The position numbers and the translations under genes are program-made. A DNA stretch of 64,000 nucleotides from NCBI GenBank assembly GCA_016584305.1, contig JACEEZ010016532.1, forward strand, positions 85,587 through 149,586, given 5' to 3'. The notes below the pieces were generated by a model. It saw only the letters and a program-made list of their open reading frames with translations. It had not been told where the DNA came from and searched no databases. The stretch's first letter is position 1. The number at the start of each line of letters is the position of its first letter. This stretch comes from Chionoecetes opilio (Eukaryota > Arthropoda > Malacostraca > Decapoda > Majidae). Shown piece by piece: positions 46,995 to 58,967 of this stretch.

Positions 46995-48130
46995 TGATAT
47001 TACTGAAACCTGCTGTTGCCCTTGACATATCAAAAGCTTTTGATAGGGTCTGGCACACATCTTTGATTTCTAAACTACCCTCATTCGTTTTTTATCCCTT
47101 CTCTGCACCTTCATCTTAAGTTTCCTTTCAAACCGTTCTATTGCAGCTACTGTAGACGGTCATTGTTCTTCTCCTAAGCCTATCAATAGTGGTGTTCCTC
47201 AGGGTTCTGTCCTATCACCCACTCTCTTTCTATTATTCATTACTGATCGTCTAAGTCTAACTCAATGCCCTATCCACTCCCACGCTGATGATTCTACCCT
47301 GCACTTTTCAACATCGTTCATTAGACGTCCAATTCAATAGGAACTAAGTGACTCATGGAGAGATGCCACATAGCGCCTAACTTCTGAACTTTCAATAATT
47401 TCTGATTGAGGCAAAGTAAACCTCGTTTTGTTCAATGCCTCAAAAACCCAATTTCTTCGCCTGTCTACTCGACATAACCTTCCAAACAACTATCCTCACT
47501 TCTTCAATGACACTCAACTGTTTCTCTCTTCTACAATGAACATCCTTGGACTATCCTTTACTAAAAATCTGAACTTGAAATCTCACATCTCCTGTCATGC
47601 TAAAACAGCTTCAGAAGTTAGGTGTCGTGTGGCGTCTGCGTCCTTTTTTTTCTCCCTTCCAGTTGTATAGGGTATTTGCTCTGTGTAGGGTACTTATCCG
47701 CCCATGTATGTCACACATGTTTTGGGGGGATCCACTCATACAGCTCTCTCCTAAGTAGGGTAGAATCAAAAGCTTTGCATGTCATCAACTCCCCTCTTCT
47801 GACTGACTACTCCCTTCAATCTTGAAATCACCGCTGCAATGTTGCTTCTCTTCCTATCTTCCACCGTTATTTTCATGCTCATTGCTCTTCTGAACTTGCT
47901 AACTGCATGATTTCCCCTCTCCCGTGGCCTCGCTGCACAAGGCTTTTTACTCATTTTCATCCCTATTCTGTCAATTTTCCTAATGTAAGAGTTGACCAAT
48001 ATTTTCACCCTTTATCCCCTTCACTGGTAAACTCTGGAACTCTCTTCCTGTTTTTATTTTTCCACCTTCCTACGACTTAAATTTCTTCATGAGAGGAGTG
48101 ACAAGACACCTCCCGAACTAAAGTGGTGCA
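46995..48130 (+). pseudogene. Non-LTR retrotransposon RT, degenerate
   Basis: Fragments in several frames: KPAVALDISKAFDRVWH (about 47010), SGVPQGSVLSPTLFLLF (about 47190), SHADDSTLHFSTSF, in which the RT box tyrosine is His (about 47280), LFNASKTQFLRLSTRHN (47425-47475), MNILGLSFTKNLNLKSH (about 47535), and C-terminal parts to about 48110. Frames change many times. The same family gave the fragment at 16024-16165. Confidence 0.8.
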
Positions 48131-48315
48131 CCCCCGTTTCTATATTCTCTTAATCTCTTCTTTACAGAACCCAGCTTTATAGGCAACTAAGTGGGCTTTT
48201 TGTTGCTTCTTTTTTTGTCCATGGCCAGTCCTTTGTGATGTAAAAACGAAAATATCATCATTACTATTGTCATTACTATTATTATGGTAAGTGTTAGTAG
48301 TAGAGGTAATTGTAG

Positions 48316-48541
48316 TGGTGAAGTGGTGGCCGAGTGGATGGCGTCTAGAGCTCAAGGTACAGAGTTTAAGTCCCACCAGTAGCAACTCTGCATTTGTCGA
48401 GTAACCAAAGGCTTCCTGCCTGCTGACCTTAACCCTACCTTCGACGGCGTGTACATTTGAGGAATCGGGCGTCACTGTAAAAGTCATGCCATCGCCACCA
48501 CGGGCGAGGGCCTACCATTACAGCCCACAAATGAGATCCTA
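48316..48541 (+). repeat. SINE, variant head
   Basis: tRNA-like head GTGGCCGAGTGGATGGCG and B-box-like GAGTTTAAGTCCC, then a body related to the other SINEs (CTTAACCCTACCTTCGACG, CACCACGGGCGAGGGC). The hAT-type element at 48550 entered its 3' end. Confidence 0.75.
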
Positions 48542-48549
48542 CATATATG

Positions 48550-50571
48550 CAGAGCTGGGCAGTATTTAAATACATTTATGTATTTAAAACTGTATTTATA
48601 AATACATTGGTTTTCATGTATTTAAATAGGTACAGTATTTAAGGGGGTGTAGTCAGGTCGATAGGTGAAGGTGACATCAGGTTTCTTTCAATTTCACTGG
48701 TAAACTTATGTATACTTACCATTTTCAATAGAGTATAATTCCACCAGAAATTATTTCATTTCAATGTTTATATCCAGTGTAGTGAATATAATTAGTAAAA
48801 AAAAGGCAATCTTTAAAAAAAATATGACATTGAACCATAGCTTACTATATTATTCAGTTAGGTGCGAAATGATAGATTTGAACCTTGGTAACAACTTGGT
48901 TAAGATAATTTTCTTCCATCTCTCCTCTTGTTTTTATTATGATTTTTTTCTTTTCAAACACTGAAAAAATCTTGTAAAATTGTGGAAGAAAAATGATGCA
49001 AAATCATTTACATTTGGGCACACAACACTCACGGTTCACCTGCACCGCCTCCGTCAGTCCCCTGACCCCCACTGCCCCTGGTGCAGGAACATCTCTGAGA
49101 CTATTGAACACTTTCTGCTGCCTCCCGCCAGGTGGCAGCATGCTCAGCGGTCGTATTGTTTACATTTGGGCGCACGACACTCATGGTTCACCTGCACAGC
49201 CTTTGTTAGTCCCCTGACCCCCACTGCCCCTGGTACAGGAACGTCTCTTGACTATTGAACACTTTCTGCTGCCTCCCGCCAGGTGGCAGCATGCTCAGCG
49301 GACGTAAAAGTCCGCGGCAGGATAGTTGATATTGGCAGTTGCCGGACAGTAAATACTAGAGTAGGATAAGCGTCCAGGGGTGGGTAATGGCCTCGGACTG
49401 TTGCGATTCCCGGACTTTTGTGGTTCCCGGACCAGTGCTCCCCCTATTAGTCCGGAAAAACAAAGGTTTTGGGTATTTAGTATTTAGTATTTAAATACAT
49501 TCGTAAAATGTATTTAGTATTTAGTATTTAATACATTTCTCCCATGTATTTAGTATTTAGTATTTAAATACATTCAATGTATTTAGTGCCCAGCTCTGAT
49601 TATAATCAATGACTTTATCAATCAATAATTTCCTCCTCCAGCCTTCTCTTCTTCCATTTACGGGCATTCTCTGCACTCTTTCTCACCTTTTTTACCCCAA
49701 CCATGGTGACAGCAGGACTAAGCCTTGCTACGAGCAGGAATAAGCGATATTACGAGGGTAGCGTGTCAGGGAGGGAGAGACCAGGAAGCGGTGTCCTCGC
49801 TTCTTGAAGGTTTTGGATCCCCTGAGAGGGTGTCGTGACGTTTTTCACTATTAGCTGCTGTGAGAAGTTGTCAGAAGCATCCAAGAACGTAATTCATTGC
49901 AAGAGAACAAAATTGTGATTGATAATTTACGGTTATTACAAGATGTAGTAGGTTATGTATGCACATGGGAGTTACCAAATGTTGCCAATATTTTATCTAA
50001 TATATTCTTTAAAAAAATATTTAGAAAACAGATACATTCATAAGACTTTGTAGGAGTGTTGCCACCATCACAGACATATCTTTAAAATATTTTATCAGAT
50101 TTTTGCCAATGTACATGAAATCTTCGAATATCTCTGACTATCCCCTTATCGAATATCCCCTTAAATACTTTAATGAGTATTTAAATACATTGTATATAAA
50201 TACTCATAATATAAAAATGTAAATACACTTTTTTATCAGTTAATTTAGCTATAAACCCGCCCAACTATCTGGCAACCCTGATGTTACAGTGAACCAGTGT
50301 TTCCACTTGCAAGGAAATTTCCTTATCTTAAGGAAATTTTGGCCTGAGAAGGAAATTTCTAAGGAAACGCAAAATCTTAAAAAAATCCAAAGGAAATCTA
50401 GATTTGTGTGTATTTAAAATGTATTTACAAATGTATTTAAATACAATTGATGTATTTAGTATTTAGTATTTAAATACATTTGTAAAATGTATTTAGTATT
50501 TGGTATTTAAATACATATCTCCCATGTATTTAGTATTTAAATACATTCAATGCATTTAGTGCCCAGCTCTG
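48550..50571. mobile_element. hAT-type non-autonomous element with AT-rich subterminal repeats
   Basis: The ends CAGAGCTGGGCAGTATTTAA and ATTTAGTGCCCAGCTCTG, with the exact 8-bp duplication CATATATG (48542-48549, 50572-50579). Copies of GTATTTAAATACA and AATGTATTTAGTATTT fill both subterminal zones. An additional right end, GTGCCCAGCTCTG, lies inside at 49586-49598. A family D fragment is nested at 49009-49470. No transposase seen. Confidence 0.85.
49009..49470. mobile_element. Family D fragment D4
   Basis: Starts in a zinc-knuckle-derived unit (ACATTTGGGCACACAACACT), has two units, and ends near a decayed terminus (GTCCGGAAAAACAAAGG). The left part is lost. Confidence 0.75.
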
Positions 50572-50579
50572 CATATATG

Positions 50580-51941
50580 TGCATTTTCGAGACACTTCTA
50601 GACTGGTCTAGACTAGCTCAGGCCGGGCCGGACGCTGTTTATGCGAGGCAGGCTAGACCGGACTGGAACGGGTCGGGATGCCCAGGCTCGGCAGCAGACA
50701 CGCCTTGGCCCACTCTGGGGAAAACTGGCGCATGCGCACTACAGTCAACAGGGAAGACGACCAGGAGCTTCCCGTGCCGCTGATAAGATCTGATGAAACT
50801 AGTAAACACCATGATGGCTGACTGCAAAACAAAGTAATTTCACGAAAAATTGCAATACATATTCACAATTTGCTAGAAACAACATCTTGGGAAATTAGTG
50901 TGCCGTCAATAACACTATGGTCGCCACTGCACTAATGTCACCAGGTGCCATATATTACGAATTTTAGCATCACTAGACTTGTATGTGCCACTGAAGACAG
51001 GTACATAATGTAAACTGCTGTGCACGTCTCTTCAGTGCCACGTACAAGTCTGTACTGATGCTAAAATTCATAATATATGAAGGCTGGCGACATTAGTGCA
51101 GTGGCGACTATAGATAGTGTTGTTGACGGTAGATGAAATGGGCACTTCCCATTTCATCTGCCGTCTATTTCACAATTTTTCAGTCATCCTCTGCTACTTG
51201 ACTTCCCAATGGGTAGTCAAGTAGCAGAGGATGACTATGAAAAATAAGGCTGAACAGTACGATATACATATAGCAAAATCAGACAATATTTTGTGTAGTG
51301 ATCAAATTTATCAGAACATTTTGCCATTATCTTATTTTCAACGAAGTAGAAGCGCCAGTAGTAACACGAATCATTGAGACCACATTAATTGCACAAGGCA
51401 AAACTTATATGATAATAGGGCTAATAACACTCCACCATTAAAATGCCTGCTAAACACGAAAATGCCCAGTAGTGGATGCCAGTACTAAGATATGATACAT
51501 GATGGTTATATAGGTTATAATTTTTTTTTATATAGTGATGTAGTAAACGTTTGACATGGCTGTGACAGGTCTTGCAATATTGTGTTGCTGGATATTTTCT
51601 CCGTCCAGAGATTTAAACCTGACTCTCACCACACACAGAATGATGACCACGATTCACCATTCATAAGCCAGCTAGGAGGTTATTACCTGAGGTCTAATTA
51701 ACCCGGGGACTGTGGGAGCTGTGATTTTTTCTGGGCCCCCAGTGCGGAAAAGTGAGTGAAACAGCAACCATTACAGAATTGGATGAAAATCACATCAACG
51801 TCAAGGTAGTAAAAATCAGCATCCGGCAATATATATATTTTTAACCCAAACGCATGGGGTTGTGGTGTGGTTGTGGTCGGGAGTTGAAATATCTGGCGCG
51901 AATGGCACCAAACTGCTTGCGAGAGACTACTGAGGTGGGGT
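50580..51941. other. No gene; two inverted-repeat structures
   Basis: The foldback at 50903-51129 has CCGTCAATAACACTATGG-like arms about 80 bp long, around a 60-bp centre. Next to it is the perfect hairpin 51182-51236: two 22-bp arms (AGTCATCCTCTGCTACTTG at the left) and an 11-base loop. A short palindrome (AGATGAAATGGG) lies between them. Confidence 0.7.
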
Positions 51942-52146
51942 CAGGGATGCCACTCCTTGGGATTTTCCCCAAGATTTTGAGGGGATTATTCAAGTATTTC
52001 TCCAGTAGTTTATCTCAAGATAAGCATGTGTACCGTATTTAGGATTCAGTTTCAATGTTTTTTCAAAGACCTTGGGATATTTTTGTCGATCCTGGGATTT
52101 TTTGGGGGACAGTCTTGGGATTTCTGAAAATTTAGTGGCATCCCTG
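51942..52146. mobile_element. Small hAT-type MITE S
   Basis: CAGGGATGCCACT at the left and AGTGGCATCCCTG at the right, with exact 8-bp duplication GGTGGGGT (51934-51941, 52147-52154). Related inverted sequence lies at about 52310-52470. Confidence 0.85.
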
Positions 52147-52154
52147 GGTGGGGT

Positions 52155-53616
52155 GGTGGAGGGAGTATGTAGTAATTGATAATACAAAGTGCTCTATATT
52201 TCGCCTATAAAGCACTCTGATGGCTCTTTATGTGTATAAACTTGTATCAGAAGGCTCTTATGAGGAATATACACCACAAAATATGGCATACGTAGAGAGT
52301 AAATAACAAAGTACGGTAACTAAATACGGTACATATGCTTACTTTGAGATAAATTACTGGAGAAATACATGAATAATCCCTCCAAAAATCCCAAGATAGA
52401 CACAAAATACCCCAAGGCTATGGCCTAAATCCCAAGATCTTGGGAAAAACCCAAGGAGGGGTATCCCTTCGTACAACGTAGTTAGGCAAATAGTGGTGTG
52501 TGGTATCGAGGGCTGACATCGCGGCCTACATGTGACACAGTTTGTAGACTTCTACGAATGTTGGTGCGGTTTTTGTATGCACTTGAAAATCGCGCTTCCG
52601 GAAGGCATGCCGTAGTCGCTCAGGAGAGCCTTCTGGAAAGCATGCTGCAGCCCACGGGTTAATAACCCTTTGGTGTGTCTTGGGGTGGGGTGTCAAGCTT
52701 GCAGGACAGTAGGATTGCCCACTAGATCCTCCAGCCAATAGGAACCACGAATGGGACGGGGCCAGTCTGGATGTGTTTTCGTGAGCATCAGTGCAGCCTG
52801 GAACAGCCAGGCCGGCCTAGCAAACATCGTGAAAACGCGCTAAAAATAGCCAACCTTTAAAAGCCTTCAAGGAAATAGCCAACAGGCGCAATAGGTTCAA
52901 ACGTCACTGTATTAGTAATGAAGTTAAGAACTAGACAGATCTGAGGGATAGTAGTGTTGAGTAATACTTTATTGATCATACTATTATTGATGAATATACT
53001 ATATATGATGAATACTATTATTATAAATAGAAATTGCATTTACTAATTTACTTACCTCCACACTACTACAAGTAATGTGATATAAATGGGTGGATAGGTT
53101 GAAATTTAGCAGATCATTGTGTAGGGGAGGGAGGGCAGTATACTATTACTACACGGTGCTGCAAGTCTATGAGGCCATGACCTGCGCAGGGTGAGGTGGA
53201 AATTTCCCTGCAATCAGGACGATGGTGGGAAGTCGATCATCGTGAGGTAGGAAGCGGGTTGTAAGCGAGGCAGAGGGAACATGTAGGAGGGAGGGAGTCG
53301 TGAAGTCACATCCTTGGTGTCCCTCACTCTGGCCTCCGTCCCTTCTAAGATGTGTATGTGTGTCAGAAATCTTGCTTTGATTCCAGCGTTATATTCTCTT
53401 GTGAAAATACAAGCATGTTCCCCCCCCTTGTCCCTTTCAGTGCCCCCACCCGTGACTTATACGCCTGCTTCTCAACCCTTGCATATTATACCGAAAACTA
53501 CTCAACCCTTACCCCAACCATGACCGTCTATTGACATAATTAACTAATGCTTTTCCCATACATCATCATCAACTCGCTAGTCCCTCACTCACCACGTATT
53601 GCGCGAGTCATGAGAT
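52155..53616. other. No gene recognised
   Basis: 52310-52470 is an inverted relative of MITE S without clear ends. The rest shows no element or coding region I can support. Confidence 0.45.
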
Positions 53617-53924
53617 TGCTTCCGGTGTGGCGGTATAGAAGATCCGCCATGATGGTTGGTTTAGCGCATGCGCAGAACTCGGTGGATGTAAACAAACAGA
53701 CGACGCGGGCTGTTACACGGACAGAATATCATGCTCTAGGGCAGTGGTTCTTAACCTGGGTTCGACCGAACCCCAGGGGTTTGGTGAGCCAATCTCAAGG
53801 GTTCAGCGGAGGCCCTCCGAAACATATTGCAATTTTACTATTATTGTAATGCCAGATTATTCACCAGAGAAAATTATACGAGAAATTAACAAAAATTCAA
53901 GCAGTGCGATGGAGGGAGAGCTAT

Positions 53925-54710
53925 GTATTTATCTAGTTGTAATATATACGGGAAATGAGTTAAACTCGTAGGGTTCCGTCTTAATTTTGTCTCAATTGGT
54001 CAATCTTAGCTTTGAAAACATGAATATTATTTGCATCTATCATTTCACTGTCCAGGCTATTCCACATAGCAATGCACTGATAGAAAATACTGTATTCTTA
54101 ATGTCCTATGCAGGGGTGTAGCTAGACATTTGGGGGCCCGGGGGCTTACTTCCTGGAGGGGCCCCCTCTAAAGTATGCAGGTGTTTGGGTGGGGGGGAGG
54201 CAACCAGCTGGGTGGTTTCGGGGGAATTTTTTTGGAAAATGAACATATTTTGGTGCATTTTGACACTTTCTGAGACTTCTTTCAATGCCCATAAATCCTT
54301 CTTAATCCAAATTATTTTCAGCACTGAATTAGTGCTGAATTATTTTCAGCACTGCAGATCAGCACTGATTGAGTGATGCATTTGGGGCCCCCCCTCTCTT
54401 GGGGGCCCGGTGGGCGATTTCAAATAGCCCCCCCTCGCCCCCCCCTTAGATACGCCACTGGTCCTATGAGTTACACTCGTGGGGTTCCGTCTTGTCTCAA
54501 TTGGTCAATCTTAGCTTTGAAAACATGAATAATATTTGCATCTATAATTTCACTGTCCAGGCTATTCCACATAGCAATGCACCGATAGGAAAAACTGTCT
54601 TCTTAATGTCCTTCAAGCAGCTTGTCTTCTTAAGTTTCTTCGTATGACCACTTGTGACTCCTACGTCCCATACATACATGTCCTCTTTGTCATTTATCTC
54701 CATTCCTGAA
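53925..54710 (-). pseudogene. LINE 3' fragments, tandemly duplicated
   Basis: Two copies of a ~170-bp LINE C-terminal segment (CTCAATTGGTCAATCTTAGC in both) lie at 53925-54103 and 54461-54620, with MITE L exactly between them. The second continues to RGHKWSYEET-like coding near 54650 on the minus strand. TTTATCTAGTTGTAATATA at 53928 resembles the 3' tail of the LINE at 4985. Confidence 0.65.
54112..54460. mobile_element. hAT-type MITE L
   Basis: CAGGGGTGTAGCTAGACA at the left and CCTTAGATACGCCACTG at the right, with exact 8-bp duplication GTCCTATG (54104-54111, 54461-54468). GC-rich ends with GGGGGCCC in both arms. 349 bp, non-coding. Confidence 0.9.
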
Positions 54711-54879
54711 ATAGCTTAGCTGAAATATACATAGCTATCAAGTCTCCTTTTTGTGTGTACGTGTATGTGTGTATTCGCCCGCCTTTCTCCCTTCCGAGCA
54801 CTGGGGGCATGGCCGAGTGCCATTTTGAGTACCATGTACCATGTACCGAGTACCATGCCGACCCCAAAACTATTTTTGT

Positions 54880-55076
54880 CCCCTTGTCCCAAAGAGACAA
54901 AAACGGTTTTGCCATTGAATATCAAATTAGTGCAATTATCCTTTCTGAGGCCTCACAATCCCCTTAAAAAAGCTTGATTTTCAAAAAAATTCTGATCCCC
55001 TCTTTAGACCCTCCAGCTGTAGAGGCTCACTTCGCTCCACCCAGCCCCCCTTAAAACAATCCTGGATTCACCACTG
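54880..55076. mobile_element. Segment K1 with one hAT-like end
   Basis: It ends AATCCTGGATTCACCACTG, the inverse of a CAGTGGTGAATCCAGG hAT-type start. It truncates the pogo transposase. Segment K2 at 57543-57725 is an inverted relative. Confidence 0.5.
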
Positions 55077-56170
55077 TACGTGCCCCTCCCCCTTCCAAAG
55101 ACACAACTGCTTTCAAGTGTTTCCTTCCTTCTTATTATCCAAATATCGTCGTTCACTCGCTTCCGAGGGATTATGAATACTGGAGGTATGTAGTGCCCCG
55201 CAGCGTTTATAATCCCGACAAAAGTCATGCTGGCTCCCCGTTCCTGGAAATCTGTGTTGCCACAGGCTGCCCTTTCTGGCACACAACTTTGATAGGCTTG
55301 ACTACAGTGCTTATGCTACTCTCATCGATGTTATAGATTCTGTCGGGGCTTAACTCATATTTGTCCATAGCAGTAGTGTAAGCTTTGAAAAATGTGTCCA
55401 CATTTACTTTGTTAAAGCTTATTATTCTAGCAATGGACATTCCTTCGGGACTTTTCAGAGACATGATGGGATGTCTATCCATGTAAGAGTAATACCAATT
55501 TTCACTAGCCAATTTCTCGGTGTGCCACTTCTTTGGGATGCGGGGGCACTTGATAGCTGCAGCGTACTCATAGGCAAGGTGGCGGAAATCCTTCCTGGGG
55601 AGTCCGTAAAACAACTTTGCCACCTTTATGGCATACGAGCAGAGGCTGGTCTCCTGTTCTGTAGTAAATACCTTATTGAAGTTGGGTTCTAATTGAACGA
55701 AGGTAATTCCATCCGACTTGGCCTCGCTTCTCTTGAGAGCATCCTGAAAGAAAAAACCTCTTTTAGTAAGCCTATTTTGCCTATAGACATAACATATTAA
55801 TAGGCCTAATAATAATATTAATAATATTATTAACATGCCTAATGTTAATGTTAATAGTAATAATATCCCTAACAATAATATTAATAATATTATTAATAGG
55901 CCTAATGTTAATGTTAATAGTAATAATATCCCTAGGCTAGGCCTAGGCTAGGCTACCTGTTACCGGTACCGGTACCCTATTTTGCTCTCTCTCTCTCTCG
56001 TTATCTGAACATAAATTGACATAACCAACCTGCTGGGTCATAACTTTGACGTGGAACTCTGCACAGGCCTTCCGGATGCTGCATTTTGTTGTCACTTTGT
56101 AGTGGAAGGCTTTCTCAAGGTTTGCTCGGTCTGTCTGACGCAGCCCCTTCGCAGTGAACTTCCGTGGCAT
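55077..56170 (-). pseudogene. Pogo/Tigger-type transposase
   Basis: Exon 1 (56170-56030) starts MPRKFTAKGLRQTDRAN and contains SIRKACAEFHV, the helix-turn-helix. It ends at a donor-like CAG/GTTGGT. Exon 2 starts at 55743 after TTTCTTTCAG, with FTTEQETSLCSYAIK, ENWYYSYMDRHPIMSLKSPE, RIISFNKVNVDTFFKAY and RIYNIDESSIS (first catalytic Asp of DDE_1). A shift near 55240 leads to MTFVGIINAAGHYIPPVFII. Coding stops at K1 (55077), before the second and third catalytic Asp. About 830 bp separate the ATG from the J-type right end at 57003. The element is therefore likely a J relative that once supplied transposase. Confidence 0.85.
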
Positions 56171-56412
56171 TCTGGGACCTGAAATGAACCATCAAAATTT
56201 AGGTTTGGTATAGTGGTTTAAAGGGCAACATACTGTGGATGAACCGTACAGCAAGCTTTTCATGATGTACGGTACATCCACATGTTACACAAGGACATTT
56301 AAAAATAAATAATAAACTTGTAAACATTTCTAATTAACCAACTGATGTTTGAAACAAAGGTCAGAGGATGTTTATTTGATATGCACCCCCTTAATTAAGT
56401 GTATTTTTTAAT

Positions 56413-57003
56413 GTTCTTGTTCAGTTACTAAACACAAGAAACATACTGGTAAAACACCATAAGGATTATGAACAGATGAATGAAATCACTACTGTGATAG
56501 GTGTCACTATCTAATATTATGTTGCTGCATCCTACTTGACATTATTGAAAACACATAACCCATACCAGAATTAAAAAATTTTTGTTTACACTGTGGATGT
56601 TACGTACATTTAAAAACCACACTGTACGAAGTGTCCATATGACGCCATTCACATGTAAACAAACATTTCGGATCGTTCGTGTGGCTGGAATGTCTTTATA
56701 TCCCTTTGGTACATCACAACTGAACACATTTCGATACTTAATACCTTACCCCCACACTGCTGGAATATTCATGAACACAAGAGACCATGAAATGGAGGCC
56801 AAATATTACATGGGACATGCCAAAAACAACAAAACTCACCTCTAAAATTATCCAAGCGCCTACCATCCAAATCTCTCCCGCTCAGCTGATCGAACTCATT
56901 TTCTCTTACTACATTTATACGGTAACTATCCTAAACCTATAAATATGGCCAAGGGAGCATTTGTACGTTACATCCATATGTACGGTATCTCCCCAACCCA
57001 CCC
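56413..57003. mobile_element. Right half of a J element (J2)
   Basis: Nearly identical to the right halves of J1 (from 23121) and J3 (from 58418). Ends GGTATCTCCCCAACCCACCC then TA. Together with the transposase at 55077-56170 it looks like the remains of the coding version of J. Confidence 0.85.
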
Positions 57004-57542
57004 TATACTCTTCCATTTTGATAATTTTGTCTTAATTTTTTTTATTAATCTGGTCTTTTGTTCCCATATTTGAGTGGTTCGGCCAGTGTGCAAAGGTTTT
57101 CGTTGGGGTTCGGCGCCTCTGAAAAGGTTAAGAACCACTGCTCTAGGGTGTTTTTTTAGATTATTTTATGTTAGGTAAATTAGGTTAGGTAAGGTAAGGT
57201 AAGGTTGAGTTAGATTTAAAAACACAAAATTCTGCGCATGCACTGGATCACGGACAACCATCACAGCGGATCTTCTATACCAGTGGTTCTTAACCTTTTC
57301 AGAAGCACCGAACCCTAACGAAAACCTCCGCACACTGGCCGAACCCCTCAAATATGTGAAGAAAAAAAAAACTTAAAGAAGAATTGTTTCAAAATTCAAG
57401 AAACATTTGAATAATAATAAGACATTTTGATTTAATTGATGCAAAAATTTGAGAAAAATTGCCTCAAAATTCATGTGTATATTTGGATAATAAGAAGGGA
57501 AGAAGAAATTATTCTGAAGCAGTGACATATATAGGTCCTCGG

Positions 57543-57725
57543 AAATGGGGGGCACAGAGGTGAATCCAGAATTGTTTTAAGACGGGTTGGGCAAGCGAGT
57601 TGAGCCTCTACAGCTGGGGGTCTGAGAAAGGGGTCAGGAAATATGTTGAAAATCAAGCATTTTTAGGGGCATTTTGAGGCCTCAGGAGGGGTATATTGCA
57701 CTAATTTGATATTCAATGGCCAAAT
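57543..57725. mobile_element. Segment K2
   Basis: GGTGAATCCAGAATTGTTTT through ATATTCAATGGCCAAA is the inverse of 54880-55076. A C run follows at 57735-57750. Confidence 0.5.
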
Positions 57726-57760
57726 GAGGCCGTTCCCCCCCCCCCCCCCCTATACGTATA

Positions 57761-58967
57761 GGTTGGGTTGGGGATGTACCGTACACTTTTTTTTTTTTAA
57801 ATCAGGAAAAAAAAAAATTGAGTGAAATCTGAATTTTTTTATTATGTATTACAAAATATAAGATATGGACTACATTATGTGTAAGGCACAACTCTGGCAA
57901 CATGATAAAAGCAACTGAAAAATAGGCCCGAAAAAAAAAACTAAAAACGTACGGACCATCCATAGGTGAGGACGCTCCATACAGAGATATTTATCGATAA
58001 GTAAAAAAAAAAATTGCAAATAAAAAAATCAAGCACAGTTGAATTAGGGCAACACATTTCATGAAATGGACCCTAGTGATGAAATCAAATCAATTTATAT
58101 TAGCAATATAATAGTGCAAGCAATATTAATCAATTAAAAAGTGAAAGTAAAAAAAAGTGAAAATAAATTTTGACTTTGAAGTTCCTGGATTTTTTTTTTT
58201 TAATATATATTTGCAATCCTATTAATACTTTCATTAGCCTACATAATGTACTTAATCATGGAAGTGCTTCTGTAGCACTTCCAGAAGGGAAACATAAATT
58301 AATAATTATTTATAATAAATGCAGATGATTTAATGCAATATTTGGCATATTTTAATTTGATTGAACTTAACACTGCTTGGAATTACCTTTAGAATGTAGA
58401 TATAGGCCTATAGCCTATGTTCTTGTTCAGTTACTAAACACAAGAAACATACTGGTAAAACACCACAAGGATTATGAACAGATGAATGAAATCACTACTG
58501 TGATAGGTGTCACATAACCCATACCAGAATTTTAAATTTTTTGTTTACACTGTGGATGTTACGTAGGCTACATTTAAAAACCACACTGTACGAAGTGTCC
58601 ACATGACGCCATTCACATGTAAACCAACATTTCGGATCGTTCGTGTGGCTGGAATGTCTTTATATCCCTTTGGTACATCACAACTGAACACATTTCGATA
58701 CTTAATACCTTACCCCCACACTGCTGGCATATTCATGAACACAAGAGACCATGAAATGGAGGCCAAATATTACATGGGACATGCCAAAAACAACAAAACT
58801 CACCTCTAAAATTATCCAAGCGCCGACCATCCAAATCTCTCCCGCTCAGCTGATCGAACCCCTTTTCTCTTACTACATTTATACGGTAACTATCCTAAAC
58901 CTATAAATATGGCCAAGGGAGCATTTGTACGTTACATCCATATGTACGGTATCTCCCCAACCCACCC
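57761..58967. mobile_element. TA-flanked pogo-like element J3
   Basis: The ends GGTTGGGTTGGGGATGTACC and GGTATCTCCCCAACCCACCC, flanked by TA. It aligns by eye with J1 over its full length, with few substitutions and a ~40-bp deletion near 58510. No transposase. Confidence 0.9.

Larger units (their letters stand above)
53741..57140. mobile_element. hAT-type element hAT3 with several inserts
   Basis: The ends CAGTGGTTCTTAACCTGGG and AAAAGGTTAAGAACCACTG, with exact 8-bp duplication CTCTAGGG (53733-53740, 57141-57148). The interior is a patchwork of LINE 3' fragments, MITE L, segment K, a pogo transposase pseudogene and the right half of a J element. No hAT transposase remains. Confidence 0.9.
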
